Positions 17,103 to 26,061 of a stretch of DNA of 64,000 bases are shown here, piece by piece. Below the pieces are notes generated by a model. The model had not been told where the DNA came from. It was given only the letters and a program-made list of their open reading frames with translations, and ran no database searches. Each line of letters opens with the position of its first letter. The first letter of the stretch is position 1. This DNA is from Lachnospiraceae bacterium (GTDB lineage: Bacteria; Bacillota; Clostridia; Lachnospirales; Lachnospiraceae): NCBI GenBank assembly GCA_022483465.1, contig JAKVNF010000002.1:866954-930953 (forward strand), given 5' to 3'. The position numbers and the translations under genes are program-made.

Positions 17103-18411
17103 TCTTATCAGCCTCCTTTACCATGGCTTTGCCCAGCTTGTTCATGAAGGCAAGCGGTCTGTGTGCAGGACATACATAGGAACAGGATCCGCACTCCATG
17201 CACTGCATCACCTGCAGGTCGCGCAGCGCCTGTACATCCTTGTGCTGGTAGGCATCCGCAAACTTGGTCGGCAGAAGGTCAAACGGGCAGGCCTCATGGC
17301 ATCTGCCGCAGTTGATGCAGGCAGTCTCCTCGGGGATCGCCGCCTGCTCTGCCGAAAAGGCGAGGATCGCGTTGTTGGCTTTCAGAATGGTCTGCTCATC
17401 AGAGTAGATGGCACGTCCCATCATGGGGCCGCCCATCAGGATCTTGCGGGGCTCCTTCTTGTAGCCGCCGCAGAACTCGATGACATCGTGCACCGAGGCG
17501 CCGATCGGTACCAGCACGTTCTTGGGGTTGGCGACTGCGTCGCCGTCCACCGTGAGCCGCTTCCAGGTGAGGGGCTTGCCGGTCTTCAGGTACTTACCCA
17601 TGAAGGCGGTGGAGGTGATGTTGGAGACAATCACGCCCAGTGCAGCAGGCAGGACGCCGGCATCACACTGCTTGCCGGTCACCTCATAGATCAGGACACG
17701 CTCTGCACCCTTGGGGTATCTTGCCTGCAGCGGGAAGACGTGAAGGTTCTTGATACCCTGCTCCACGATCATCTTGTTGAACTTGTCGATGGCGTTCTGC
17801 TTGTTGTTCTCGATGGCAATGTAGCCGTTTTCTGCCTGAAGCCACTTCATCATGGCCTGGGCACCATCGAGCACATCCTGGGCATCCTCCAGCATCGTTC
17901 TGTGATCGGAGGTGATAAAGGGCTCGCACTCTGCGCCGTTGACGATCAGCGTGTCGATATCCACAAGGTTCTTGGGATTGAACTTAACCCAAGACGGGAA
18001 GGATGCTCCACCGAGGCCGACAAGACCTGACGCGCGCATGGCCTTGATAAAGGCAGGCTGATCCTCGATCACCGGGGCGGTGGTCTCCTCTTCCTCCTGC
18101 TTTCCGTCGGATTCGATCACCACGTACGTGTCGTTTCCACCCATCGCACTGCGCATGGTTTCAATGCCCAGCACGGTACCGGAGACAGAAGAATGGATCG
18201 GAACGCTCAGGAACGCGTCCGTATCGCCAATCAGCTGACCCTTTTTGACATAATCCCCCTTTTTTACCAAAGGCTTACAGGGAGCACCGATATTCTCTGA
18301 CATGGAAATCTTCACCACGGCAGGAACCGGCATGACCTCGGTCTGCTGATCGGCGGTATTCTTATAGTGTCCGGCATCGATACTGGTCAGATGTTTCTTG
18401 CGGAATATCAT
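17089..18411 (-). CDS. rnfC: Rnf complex subunit C (NADH/FMN and iron-sulfur)
   Basis: RnfC is the peripheral cytoplasmic subunit at which NAD+ is reduced. It has 440 residues: an N-terminal barrel-sandwich/biotinyl-like region, the FMN and nucleotide site with GLVGLGGASFP and NGAECEP (about residues 135-165), a SLBB-type region, and two [4Fe-4S] motifs, CINCGRCHEACP and CMECGSCSYVCP. The start at 18411 has GGAGG seven bases upstream. It is the first gene of the operon, so the signals in front of it (18486-18694) should set expression of the whole complex. Confidence 0.96.
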   Translation of the reverse strand: MIFRKKHLTSIDAGHYKNTADQQTEVMPVPAVVKISMSENIGAPCKPLVKKGDYVKKGQLIGDTDAFLSVPIHSSVSGTVLGIETMRSAMGGNDTYVVIESDGKQEEEETTAPVIEDQPAFIKAMRASGLVGLGGASFPSWVKFNPKNLVDIDTLIVNGAECEPFITSDHRTMLEDAQDVLDGAQAMMKWLQAENGYIAIENNKQNAIDKFNKMIVEQGIKNLHVFPLQARYPKGAERVLIYEVTGKQCDAGVLPAALGVIVSNITSTAFMGKYLKTGKPLTWKRLTVDGDAVANPKNVLVPIGASVHDVIEFCGGYKKEPRKILMGGPMMGRAIYSDEQTILKANNAILAFSAEQAAIPEETACINCGRCHEACPFDLLPTKFADAYQHKDVQALRDLQVMQCMECGSCSYVCPAHRPLAFMNKLGKAMVKEADKNARK

Positions 18412-18485
18412 AACAATACCTCCAATCTGGTTTTGCGCACCCGCCCCTGTTCCGTACAGTTTATGATCCTTTCCAGGGGCCTGAG

Positions 18486-18499
18486 TGAAAATGTTTACA
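18486..18499 (-). promoter_or_regulatory. cre-like site in the rnf leader
   Basis: TGAAAATGTTTACA on the plus strand matches the CcpA cre consensus TGWAARCGYTWNCA at all but one defined position (T for C). It lies 75 bases before rnfC and downstream of the best -10 candidate, where a bound repressor would block elongation. Confidence 0.5.
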
Positions 18500-18547
18500 T
18501 TGCACTTTATAAACTTTTTATTTTTTCACCCTGCACGCTTTGGAGTC

Positions 18548-18576
18548 ATTATATAACACATCAGCGGGAAATTTAA
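18548..18576 (-). promoter_or_regulatory. candidate rnf promoter
   Basis: On the minus strand a perfect TATAAT (18548-18553) has a weak TTAAAT (18571-18576) 17 bases upstream. It would give a leader of about 130 bases before rnfC. Confidence 0.4.
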
Positions 18577-18680
18577 CAGGAGAAACAAGAAAAAATCCCA
18601 CCCATCTTCAGCAAAGTGTCATACCCTGCAGCGGAGATGTATGGGATCCTGTCATATCAGTTTATAATTTGTTCATCAGA

Positions 18681-18694
18681 TGTAAGCGTTTACA
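18681..18694 (-). promoter_or_regulatory. CcpA cre site upstream of rnf
   Basis: TGTAAGCGTTTACA fits the cre consensus TGWAARCGYTWNCA at every position. It sits in a wider palindrome, GATGTAA-GCGT-TTACATC (18679-18696), between the end of the frameshifted transferase gene and rnfC. Carbon catabolite control of rnf is inferred. Confidence 0.7.
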
Positions 18695-18708
18695 TCAATC
18701 CGTTTTGT

Positions 18709-20300
18709 CTATTCTGCCGGCTGCGCAGAGGCCTTCTCTTCCAACTTTTTCCTGCCTCTCATCGCCCTGTATCTTCTCTCCAGGAACTGCTCCAGCGAAG
18801 CGGTTGCAATGCCCGCCAGGATCAGGAGGCAGACATAATAAGGAAAGCAGTAGCGGCCCTTTGTCTCCCAAATCAGCTGAAACACAAAGCCTCCCACAAA
18901 GTATAGCGTAACAACAGAGTCTCCAGCCGCGGCTTTTTGTTCCGGATCTGTAATACCAGATAGAGGGATGCCAGGCAATAGCACACATTCATCAGTGCCA
19001 GAAGGCATCTCTGTATCCTTTCCAAGGTAAGCGGGACAAAGAACGGCGCTAAAATTCCCATTTTCTCTGGATCCGGAGAATACACAGTCATCGTCAGTCC
19101 ATTGAACCACGGATCAAGCCATTGTGTTTCGGTCTTCTTCCAGAAAAACGCCATCGAACGGCTGCCATTTAGATAGTCCTCCAGCGCTCTATGAATCTCT
19201 TTTCTTGCCGCTGCATCTGTTTTTTCCGTATCACTGTCATTGTCCCGGAACAGCTCCACATTGCTTGCATCATAGCCACCAGGGCCGAGATCGGAGTCAC
19301 TGGTTAGCCCCATTCGAATCCAAGCAGTTGCTGGAAGAGTGTCTTCGTTTGGATTAAGTCCAGTATATTGGCAAAATATATTTCCAGTCGCAACACGAAT
19401 ACCAAAAACAAGGAGGAAGGGAAGCAACGCTCCGAATAACGCAGCAATGGCAACCAGGCTATTCCTCTTTTGAAATGACACCACCGCGTACAGGATGAGA
19501 ACAACACTGATTGCAATCATGGCAATCATGGTTGCTGTGTAGAATGCATACATCAACGGTATGGCAACCAGCTCAACGACTAGCCAATACGATCTCTGTG
19601 TCTGAATTAGGCGCGTAGCTGCATAGAATGCCAGCAAGGTAAAGCAGAGCGATGGCAGTGTACCATATACATAAGTAGAATAAAGAACAATCGGAATAAA
19701 CTCTACCAGCATGATGGCAGAAGCCGTTCCTGCCTCTTCTCTTCCGGTCAGGTGATATGCCTGTTTTGCGCCCAAAAATACGATCAATGCAGCGCAGATC
19801 AAACAAAATATCCGATATGCGAGCAGCCCATTGTTTTGGAATATGTTAATGAAAAGCGCCATCATCAGGCATATGACTTTTTGTTGTGAATACATCTTGT
19901 AATATGAAAGGTTCACCTCCTTGCCTCGGTTTTGCAAAATCAGGCTTGCTGTCTCCCAAACATTTTTTTGATCGCCAACAGGGTCATATGAATTTCCTAT
20001 CAACCAAGACACACCTAACACAATACAAATAACAACAACACACAGAATGGAAATGTTAAATCTTCTGCATTTTTTATTTGTTGCGTTTCTATAGAACAAG
20101 GTTGTCACAGTTACGTTAATGGCCGTAAGGATTAATGCCAATGGAATTGTTGTCGCCGGGCTTGTGAGTATATTAGTTAATCCCTCCGCCATCGAAGCAA
20201 ATTCGACCTCCATATGAACACGGAAGCCTAAGATGGCGAGGATAGCTGTAAAAAGCAGTGCCAAGGCAATCAAGACACGATATAAAATATTTACAAGCAT
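18709..20300 (-). pseudogene. frameshifted GT39-like membrane transferase
   Basis: The first frame runs from 20300 to a stop at 18873. Its last dozen codons are out of character, and the conserved C-terminal part (GGFVFQLIWETKGRYCFPYY, a last helix and a basic tail) continues in another frame to 18709. One base was lost, or two gained, near 18895. The joined protein has about 530 residues and ten or more helices. VYGTLPSL matches YNYGTLPSM in the gene at 26062-27771, so the two are related GT-C-type membrane transferases. The start is ATG 20300 because GGTGGAG precedes it. It follows the LCP gene by 17 bases and would be the last gene of the polysaccharide operon. Sequencing error is possible. 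Confidence 0.65.
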
Positions 20301-20317
20301 TGTCTCCACCCAGTTGT

Positions 20318-21517
20318 TTATGTATGGTCTGCCTCCGTCATCTCTTCCGGAACGGCATCCTTGGTGAACGCATCAATATAATCGCTGTACTCCTGTACGG
20401 TGTCAGAGGGTGTGTAGTTTTCCTCCCCAAACAGGTAGGAATGGAGCCACTTGGCGTTATCGGTGAGGCTTCTGGGAATGACACAGTCTCCCAGAGAATT
20501 TCCAAGCTCTGCCTGAATCCGATATTCCTCCCGTGGAACACCGTTCTTCATGCTGGAAGGATCATCCTCTTCCTGCACCGTGATATCGTAGACCTTGCTG
20601 ATATCAGATGTCAGATTGGTGAGGTCATAGGAGGTATAGACCTCCGGGAACAGGTCATTTGCTACCTTAGCCAGCGTAGAGGGAGATGCCTGCTTCGCCT
20701 TGTCGATGATCTGATACATAACCTCGCGCTGTCTTGCTGCTCTTCGATAATCCCAGCCATAGGTATATCGGATCCGACAGTATGCCGTTGCCTGAAGACC
20801 ATCCAGAGTCTGAAGGCCTGTCTTGGTCACCTCCGTGTAGTCGCACCCGAGCTCCTGCGACATGGTGAGCTGATAATCGTTGATGTGAGAGAGTTCCCTC
20901 TCATCAATATCGATCTCGACACCGCCTAAAGCGTTGATGACATCTGTGAGACCGGAGAATCCGATCGTCACAAAGTCAGTAATACTGAGATCAAAGTTGG
21001 AGTTCAGCATGCGGATTGCCTGCTCCGGGCCCCCGCGCGCATACGCAGCGTTGCATTTGTTGTAAGTACTGTCTCCCAGATTGAGCAGGGTATCTCGATA
21101 GACTGAGACAAGCTTTGCCTCATTCTTCGTCTCATTGATGCAGAGAATCATTATGGAATCACTTCTCGTCTTCTGAGACAATTCCCCTTCCAGAGAGTCC
21201 ACGCCAAACAGAGCGATCTCGCGGTACTGATCCTGACTCGCTGTTGGAACGTCCGAATCTGTCCTGTCGCTTCGACTTTTCTCAGCACTGTCCATCGTCA
21301 CGCCAGCAGAATCAGATGGATCCTCTTCCGTGACCTGCAGGTTCTCAGTGGAGATATCGGCCTTTTGGATTCTTTCCACTTTGAGTTCAACATATAAGAG
21401 AATTACAACAAACGCCAAAATCGCCAATTCTATGACAAGAAGTACCCATCTCATTTTACGCTTCTTGTGATTTCCGCTGTCTCCGGATGATTCCCCAAAG
21501 TCAAATGTTTTTCGCAT
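20318..21517 (-). CDS. LytR-CpsA-Psr (LCP) family wall-polymer ligase
   Basis: LCP enzymes move undecaprenyl-linked polymers (teichoic acid, capsule) onto peptidoglycan at the outer membrane face. The 399-residue product has a basic cytoplasmic N-terminus, one membrane helix (about residues 23-45), a low-complexity Ser/Asp linker and the LCP domain from about residue 95. The domain includes SDSIMILCIN, SVYRDTLLNL with its conserved Arg, GGVEIDIDE, and RIRYTYGWDYRRAARQREVM with the Arg and Asp residues that bind the lipid pyrophosphate. The start at 21517 is chosen because GGAGGAG lies just before it; an upstream ATG has none. The IS1595 insertion 112 bases upstream now separates it from the flippase gene, so its promoter is uncertain. 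Confidence 0.93.
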   Translation of the reverse strand: MRKTFDFGESSGDSGNHKKRKMRWVLLVIELAILAFVVILLYVELKVERIQKADISTENLQVTEEDPSDSAGVTMDSAEKSRSDRTDSDVPTASQDQYREIALFGVDSLEGELSQKTRSDSIMILCINETKNEAKLVSVYRDTLLNLGDSTYNKCNAAYARGGPEQAIRMLNSNFDLSITDFVTIGFSGLTDVINALGGVEIDIDERELSHINDYQLTMSQELGCDYTEVTKTGLQTLDGLQATAYCRIRYTYGWDYRRAARQREVMYQIIDKAKQASPSTLAKVANDLFPEVYTSYDLTNLTSDISKVYDITVQEEDDPSSMKNGVPREEYRIQAELGNSLGDCVIPRSLTDNAKWLHSYLFGEENYTPSDTVQEYSDYIDAFTKDAVPEEMTEADHT

Positions 21518-21629
21518 CGTTCTCCTCCCCTGCCAGGTACCATTCTCATCACTAATAGCCATCAATCTTCGTTATGTAATTCTGATATTTCTCAAACGTG
21601 ATGAATGCGCGCCCGGATTTTTTGTAGTA

Positions 21630-22843
21630 GGCGTTAGTAAGAAAACGGGTTGATAAGCAATAAGTGCATCTTGTAGTCATCAAATTGCAAGCAGATTGAG
21701 CTCCTTAACATCTCCATAATGGTGTACCTTCTTGGGATTCCTGGATGCAAAGAGAGTTTCCGCAAGTTCCCCAATCGTTGTCCTCTGCCTGTACGCTGCC
21801 CTGAATACGAGGTTGTAACGGTTCAAATACTTGGTGGCGACACCGCGATATTCGGTATATCGGCGCTTGATAAAAGAGTGAAGGTTGTTCACAGTGTTCA
21901 GATTGAAGAAACCTGCCGACTCCTTCTTCACATTCATGACCGTGATTCCCAGGATCTTGCCCAGCCTCGGATACACATTCATGCCGTCCGTCAGGAAAAG
22001 TGTGCCCTTCTGGACATGACCAGTATAGATATCAACAACATTTGCACTGGAAGGCCTTGCCCGGTTCTCGGATTTCACGATCAGATCGCCAGTCTTGCGC
22101 TGTACTGCGGTGCAGATACAGATCTGCTCGTCTGAAAGGCCGCGTTTGGATGCGGGAGTGCCACGCTTGCGGGGCTTTCGACTGGCATCAGGGCCAAATT
22201 TCGTACCTTTTTTGGACTCCGGAACGTAGGTTTCATCCGCTTCCACGACATCTTCCACCGTGGCTGGCTGCTCCACCTGCATGTCCTCGAGAGCAAGCAT
22301 GATCTTATGCCGCATGAAGAACAGACTGCTATGGCTGATCTTGCATCCATGGCTGGCAAGTGACTTGACCGTCTTATCCAGAGAGGTCCCCCTGAGCGTC
22401 TCTTCCAGAACCTTGGTCCAGATCTCAGTACCAAAGTGTGAGCCTGAGAGCAAAGTGTTGCTCGTTGTAACAAATGACGTTCCACATTGCCTGCAGATGT
22501 ATGCCTGTTTTCCATGTTTGTGTCCATTCCTAACAACATGAGCATTGGAATGGCAGATCGGACAATCCAAACGGGGAGCAATCATCTTCTTCGGAGAAGA
22601 GGTTGCACTCTCATGGGAGAAGCCCTCCATGAGCTTGTTAACAAGAAGAATCAGGTCGTCCCTGGAAAGATCTCTGGCTTCGGTCAGTATGCGCTCAATG
22701 CAGCTCATAGTCTTGCCCTCCTGGCAAGACTATTGTAGTTCAAGTTAGAGAAGGCCGTTGTACAGCAGAATGTACAAAACGGCATATTTTATACTTCTGC
22801 TAAAATGCTTTGGAGCTTATCAACCCGTTTTCTTACTAACGCC
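21630..22843 (-). mobile_element. IS1595-family insertion sequence, complete (about 1214 bp)
   Basis: Perfect 29-base terminal inverted repeats begin GGCGTTAGTAAGAAAACGGG at both ends. The flanks share TTTGTAGTA (21621-21629 and 22844-22852), consistent with the family's 8-bp target duplication plus one chance base. It carries one transposase gene. Its ends differ from the ends of the four MITEs at only a few positions. It inserted at the 3' end of the flippase gene. Confidence 0.93.
21680..22708 (-). CDS. IS1595-family (ISXO2-like) transposase
   Basis: This is a DDE-type transposase of 342 residues. A zinc ribbon (CPICH … CRQCG, about residues 49-77) binds DNA. The catalytic core shows EADETYV (about residue 157), TDGMNVYPR (about 240) and a C-terminal NNLHSFIKRRYTEYRGVATK block. 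The order and spacing match the IS1595 group, in which the last acidic residue is replaced by Asn or His-type variants. All parts look intact and AGGAGG precedes the ATG, so the protein is probably active. It would recognise the near-identical MITE ends at 4865, 10431, 61458 and 61774. Confidence 0.93.
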   Translation of the reverse strand: MSCIERILTEARDLSRDDLILLVNKLMEGFSHESATSSPKKMIAPRLDCPICHSNAHVVRNGHKHGKQAYICRQCGTSFVTTSNTLLSGSHFGTEIWTKVLEETLRGTSLDKTVKSLASHGCKISHSSLFFMRHKIMLALEDMQVEQPATVEDVVEADETYVPESKKGTKFGPDASRKPRKRGTPASKRGLSDEQICICTAVQRKTGDLIVKSENRARPSSANVVDIYTGHVQKGTLFLTDGMNVYPRLGKILGITVMNVKKESAGFFNLNTVNNLHSFIKRRYTEYRGVATKYLNRYNLVFRAAYRQRTTIGELAETLFASRNPKKVHHYGDVKELNLLAI

Positions 22844-24278
22844 TTTGTAGTATGTCAATTACTAAGGTATTCCCTAGTAAGAGCAATTCTATGCCGTATA
22901 CCACCACAGAAATGATGACGATCAGCGCAAGGCAAAGTAAGTAATTGAAATCAAGCTGTTTGATTAAAACTGTCGTGACGATCACCGTGAGCACACCGCA
23001 CAGTGCCTGAAGCAGGCTGTGAAAAGCCTCATGGAATGACAAGAACATCTTGATATTTCCATCATCCTTTTTAAGGCAATATAGTAAAACAAAATACTCT
23101 GAGATCACGGTTGTAGCTGCTGCGCCGTTCTGCTTGAATATTGGAATAAGGAACAGATTTAATATTACATTCATCGCTGTGCTATATATCGCAGCACTGG
23201 CGTTTATTTTTTCATTTCCGGTCGGAATATTGATGCAATACAGAATCAGACCATTTAGGATTGCACCCACCAGTGCAATGGAAAGGATCTGAAGTGTCAA
23301 TATTCCATCCGAATTATTCTCGCCAACCATAAAAGTAATAATTTCTTTCGAGACACATGTAAGTCCCACTGAAGCTGGTAATAGCAGCACAAGGACATCG
23401 CAGAACACATTTGTATATGTCCTTTTCACGCTATCATAATCATCTTTTCCAATGTTGTATGAAATTCTAGGAACAACAACCAGATAGAGTGCTGCAAGCA
23501 TTGTCTTAATTACAGAATATACTTTGACACTGATTGCATAAATACCAACATAGTAATCACCTTCCATCCAGCCAAGCATCGTTGTATCGGAATTAACATA
23601 GATGGTTGTCGCGATTTTGTTTGCCAAAAATATCAATGTGGGCTGCAAGTGCTTTTTCAAATGCATACCCCTATGGAACCGGAAGGTCACATACTTTCTG
23701 CACGAAAAGAAATTCGAGACACATACCACCGCTTGCGAAATTGCCGTCAGCAATGCGTATTGATATACATCATTCTCAGTTCGGACAATGCAGAACAGAA
23801 GTATCATCGATATTATTTCTGTTACAATTGTACGAAGTGTAATATATAGGAAATCCTCGTATACCGTATTGATCCAGTCCACTCCAAACGTGGTAAATAC
23901 GATCGTTGTGCCGAGAAGTAAGATCAGTTTCTCGTAAGGCTCAAATTTCGGAACCAAAAACGCGCAAATAATCAATCCTATTACGGAGATCACCGTAGAA
24001 ATAATGTTCAATAACAAAATTTCGCTTGCAAACCTGCTGAACTTTTCTTTGTCATCTCGTACCTTTGCACCTTCCCGAACCGCATAATTTGAGAACCCAA
24101 GTGATGCAAAAAGCGAAAAATAGCTTACTATAGAAGATGCGAAATTAACTTTTCCAATGCCCTCCGCATGCAATACACGAATTGCATATGGATAGGTTAT
24201 AAGCGGAAAAATGATTGATAAGCCTGCACGCAGTGCATTAATAGCAGCGTTTACACCAAGTGATTTGTTTTTCTTCAT
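22836..24278 (-). CDS. polysaccharide flippase, Wzx/RfbX-like, C-terminus altered by an IS
   Basis: The protein flips lipid-linked oligosaccharide units across the membrane in Wzx/Wzy-type pathways. It has 480 residues with twelve or more helices and the family's opening (NALRAGLSIIFPLITYPYAIRVL, GIGKVNFASSIVSYFSLFASLG). It lies downstream of the polymerase-like gene by 35 bases. The last codons, reading QRR and stop, come from the terminal repeat of the IS1595 element. Removing the IS and one duplication extends the frame to VIDILQKIRARIHHV, about nine residues more. Since the loss is confined to the cytoplasmic tail, function may survive. Confidence 0.9.
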   Translation of the reverse strand: MKKNKSLGVNAAINALRAGLSIIFPLITYPYAIRVLHAEGIGKVNFASSIVSYFSLFASLGFSNYAVREGAKVRDDKEKFSRFASEILLLNIISTVISVIGLIICAFLVPKFEPYEKLILLLGTTIVFTTFGVDWINTVYEDFLYITLRTIVTEIISMILLFCIVRTENDVYQYALLTAISQAVVCVSNFFSCRKYVTFRFHRGMHLKKHLQPTLIFLANKIATTIYVNSDTTMLGWMEGDYYVGIYAISVKVYSVIKTMLAALYLVVVPRISYNIGKDDYDSVKRTYTNVFCDVLVLLLPASVGLTCVSKEIITFMVGENNSDGILTLQILSIALVGAILNGLILYCINIPTGNEKINASAAIYSTAMNVILNLFLIPIFKQNGAAATTVISEYFVLLYCLKKDDGNIKMFLSFHEAFHSLLQALCGVLTVIVTTVLIKQLDFNYLLCLALIVIISVVVYGIELLLLGNTLVIDILQRR

Positions 24279-24313
24279 CTATATGTGCTCAGAATAATAA
24301 GTGGTTCGGGTAG

Positions 24314-25972
24314 TCAATTCTTTTCCTTCGCACTGTCAACCAAGATCATTGCGCTGCACAGAAGGAAGGCACTGCCTGTTCCAATCCACAGCGCAGCAGA
24401 GATGCCGCCTCGTATTTTTTCCAGTGTGAACATATTGCGGTTGTCAAACGATAGCATTGGGTCATCTTCGTCCTTGTAATTAAGAACAAGAACCTCAGGA
24501 TCCTTTCTAAAAGCCTCTATCTCCTTTTCCGTAAAATAGACACTCGTGGAAGATTGATCCGTTTCACAGGATATTCTCCGGGCAATTGCCCTCGTGGCAC
24601 TGTAACCGCCAATCAGGACTGCCGCCGTACCGATCACTGCAGCCGCCGTTCCGATCCCAGCTACGGTAACCCTGTGTTTTTTTGCCGCATGGCATATCCT
24701 CTCTTTAAACTGTACAAACCACACCCATGTATTCGGGATGCTGACTTTTTTCTCCCCGATCTGTGAAAAAATCGGAATCCAGGCCTTTTCGGCACCGTAT
24801 GGAGCTGATACTTGATAAAGGTAATAACCCAGCAGAACCAATGTTGCATTTTTAAAAGAAGTATTAAATGCAAATGGCTCTGAGATTGCCGTGAAAGAAA
24901 AACTGACCAGCATTGCAATTTCATTGTTATTCTTCCAGGTTGTCTTTTGATCAGCTGTCCATTTGATCATGCAGAAGTACGCAATGATCAATATGAGGAA
25001 CATTAAAAGTCCTCCGCGCATAAGAAGATACATATAGGAGCAATCCAAGGTGATGTTCGCTGAGAGCGATGAAAAGTCCCGTCCCAGCAGACTGACGCCA
25101 TACGTCGTCAGATAGTAGCGCGACAGTGCTGGCCTGGTATTCATGAGTTGATTGATCACATCAAATGCCGGTCCCTTCAGAATCACCGGCCCAAGTGTGG
25201 AAAGGATTACGCAGACGGGAAAGATCAATACAATCAGTAATCTCTCAGCTCCTCTTCTCTCCGCTCCATCTCTCCTTCTCTTCTCAAGCAACACAAGAGT
25301 GAAAATATAGATCAGATACATGAGCAATCCCGTTGTGCTGAAGGAATAGAGAAAGATATATACGGTTCCCACCGCTGAAAAGAGAACAGGGAGAATTGTC
25401 TTCTTGTCTTTATGCAATAGTTTATTGGAATCCGGATGAACAAGATACATCCAATAAAACACTAATGTGGTATATGCAATCTGCAATACATTCGGATGGG
25501 AGTAGCCCAATGCCCAGCGAATGATATAACCCAGTCCAAATTTCGAATGGATTACAAAATCCCTTGTTCCAAGGTTTAGTAGCTGTGACAAAGTCAAAGC
25601 AATAAAGGATGCCGTCCAGACAATTGCACCGACGCGGAACGCATGCTCTTTCTCGATATTCTTCATCGAAATAATCAGAGAAATGCAGAAAAGTACTCCC
25701 AAGTCGCCAGACCTGCGCCAGCAAAAAACTGACAACATTGTTACGGCAAGAATAACTACTTTCTGAATATTATTGTATTTTCCAATTGCTATCTTGCATG
25801 CAAGACATAAAAACGCCACTGCAATGGCAGTCTGGTACACGATACCGCTTGTAAAACCTAGCCCTTTTAGTGCAAGCATGATGATGAAATACGCATCAAA
25901 AGCGATCATTTCAATGGTGGTGCTATGCTTGTTTGTGCTCTTGCCCTGATTGTTGGCAATTACTATGTTCAT
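24314..25972 (-). CDS. Wzy-like O-antigen/capsule polymerase
   Basis: The integral membrane protein of about 552 residues has roughly twelve helices, a large loop near residues 280-320, and a topology like Wzy polymerases, which join flipped repeat units outside the cell. Primary sequence is poorly conserved in this group, so the call rests on topology, the GYSHPNVLQIAYTTLVFYW block typical of such proteins, and the adjoining flippase gene. A second pair of helices frames an extra domain of about 70 residues at the C-terminus (TDQSSTSVYFTEKEIEAF … DEDDPMLSFDN), which is unusual. I use the ATG at 25972; no clear ribosome binding site is seen. Confidence 0.7.
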   Translation of the reverse strand: MNIVIANNQGKSTNKHSTTIEMIAFDAYFIIMLALKGLGFTSGIVYQTAIAVAFLCLACKIAIGKYNNIQKVVILAVTMLSVFCWRRSGDLGVLFCISLIISMKNIEKEHAFRVGAIVWTASFIALTLSQLLNLGTRDFVIHSKFGLGYIIRWALGYSHPNVLQIAYTTLVFYWMYLVHPDSNKLLHKDKKTILPVLFSAVGTVYIFLYSFSTTGLLMYLIYIFTLVLLEKRRRDGAERRGAERLLIVLIFPVCVILSTLGPVILKGPAFDVINQLMNTRPALSRYYLTTYGVSLLGRDFSSLSANITLDCSYMYLLMRGGLLMFLILIIAYFCMIKWTADQKTTWKNNNEIAMLVSFSFTAISEPFAFNTSFKNATLVLLGYYLYQVSAPYGAEKAWIPIFSQIGEKKVSIPNTWVWFVQFKERICHAAKKHRVTVAGIGTAAAVIGTAAVLIGGYSATRAIARRISCETDQSSTSVYFTEKEIEAFRKDPEVLVLNYKDEDDPMLSFDNRNMFTLEKIRGGISAALWIGTGSAFLLCSAMILVDSAKEKN

Positions 25973-26061
25973 GGTGCTCAATTATCCAATATTTCAAGAA
26001 ATGTTTATAGCTTGTATAGTAGGTAGCGGAATTCTGCTTGTTTCAGGTTATAGCAGTAATA

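Noticed and set aside
18412..18700. Riboswitch in the rnf leader
   Set aside because: I found no conserved riboswitch core or pseudoknot pattern; only cre-like sites and a weak promoter are supported.
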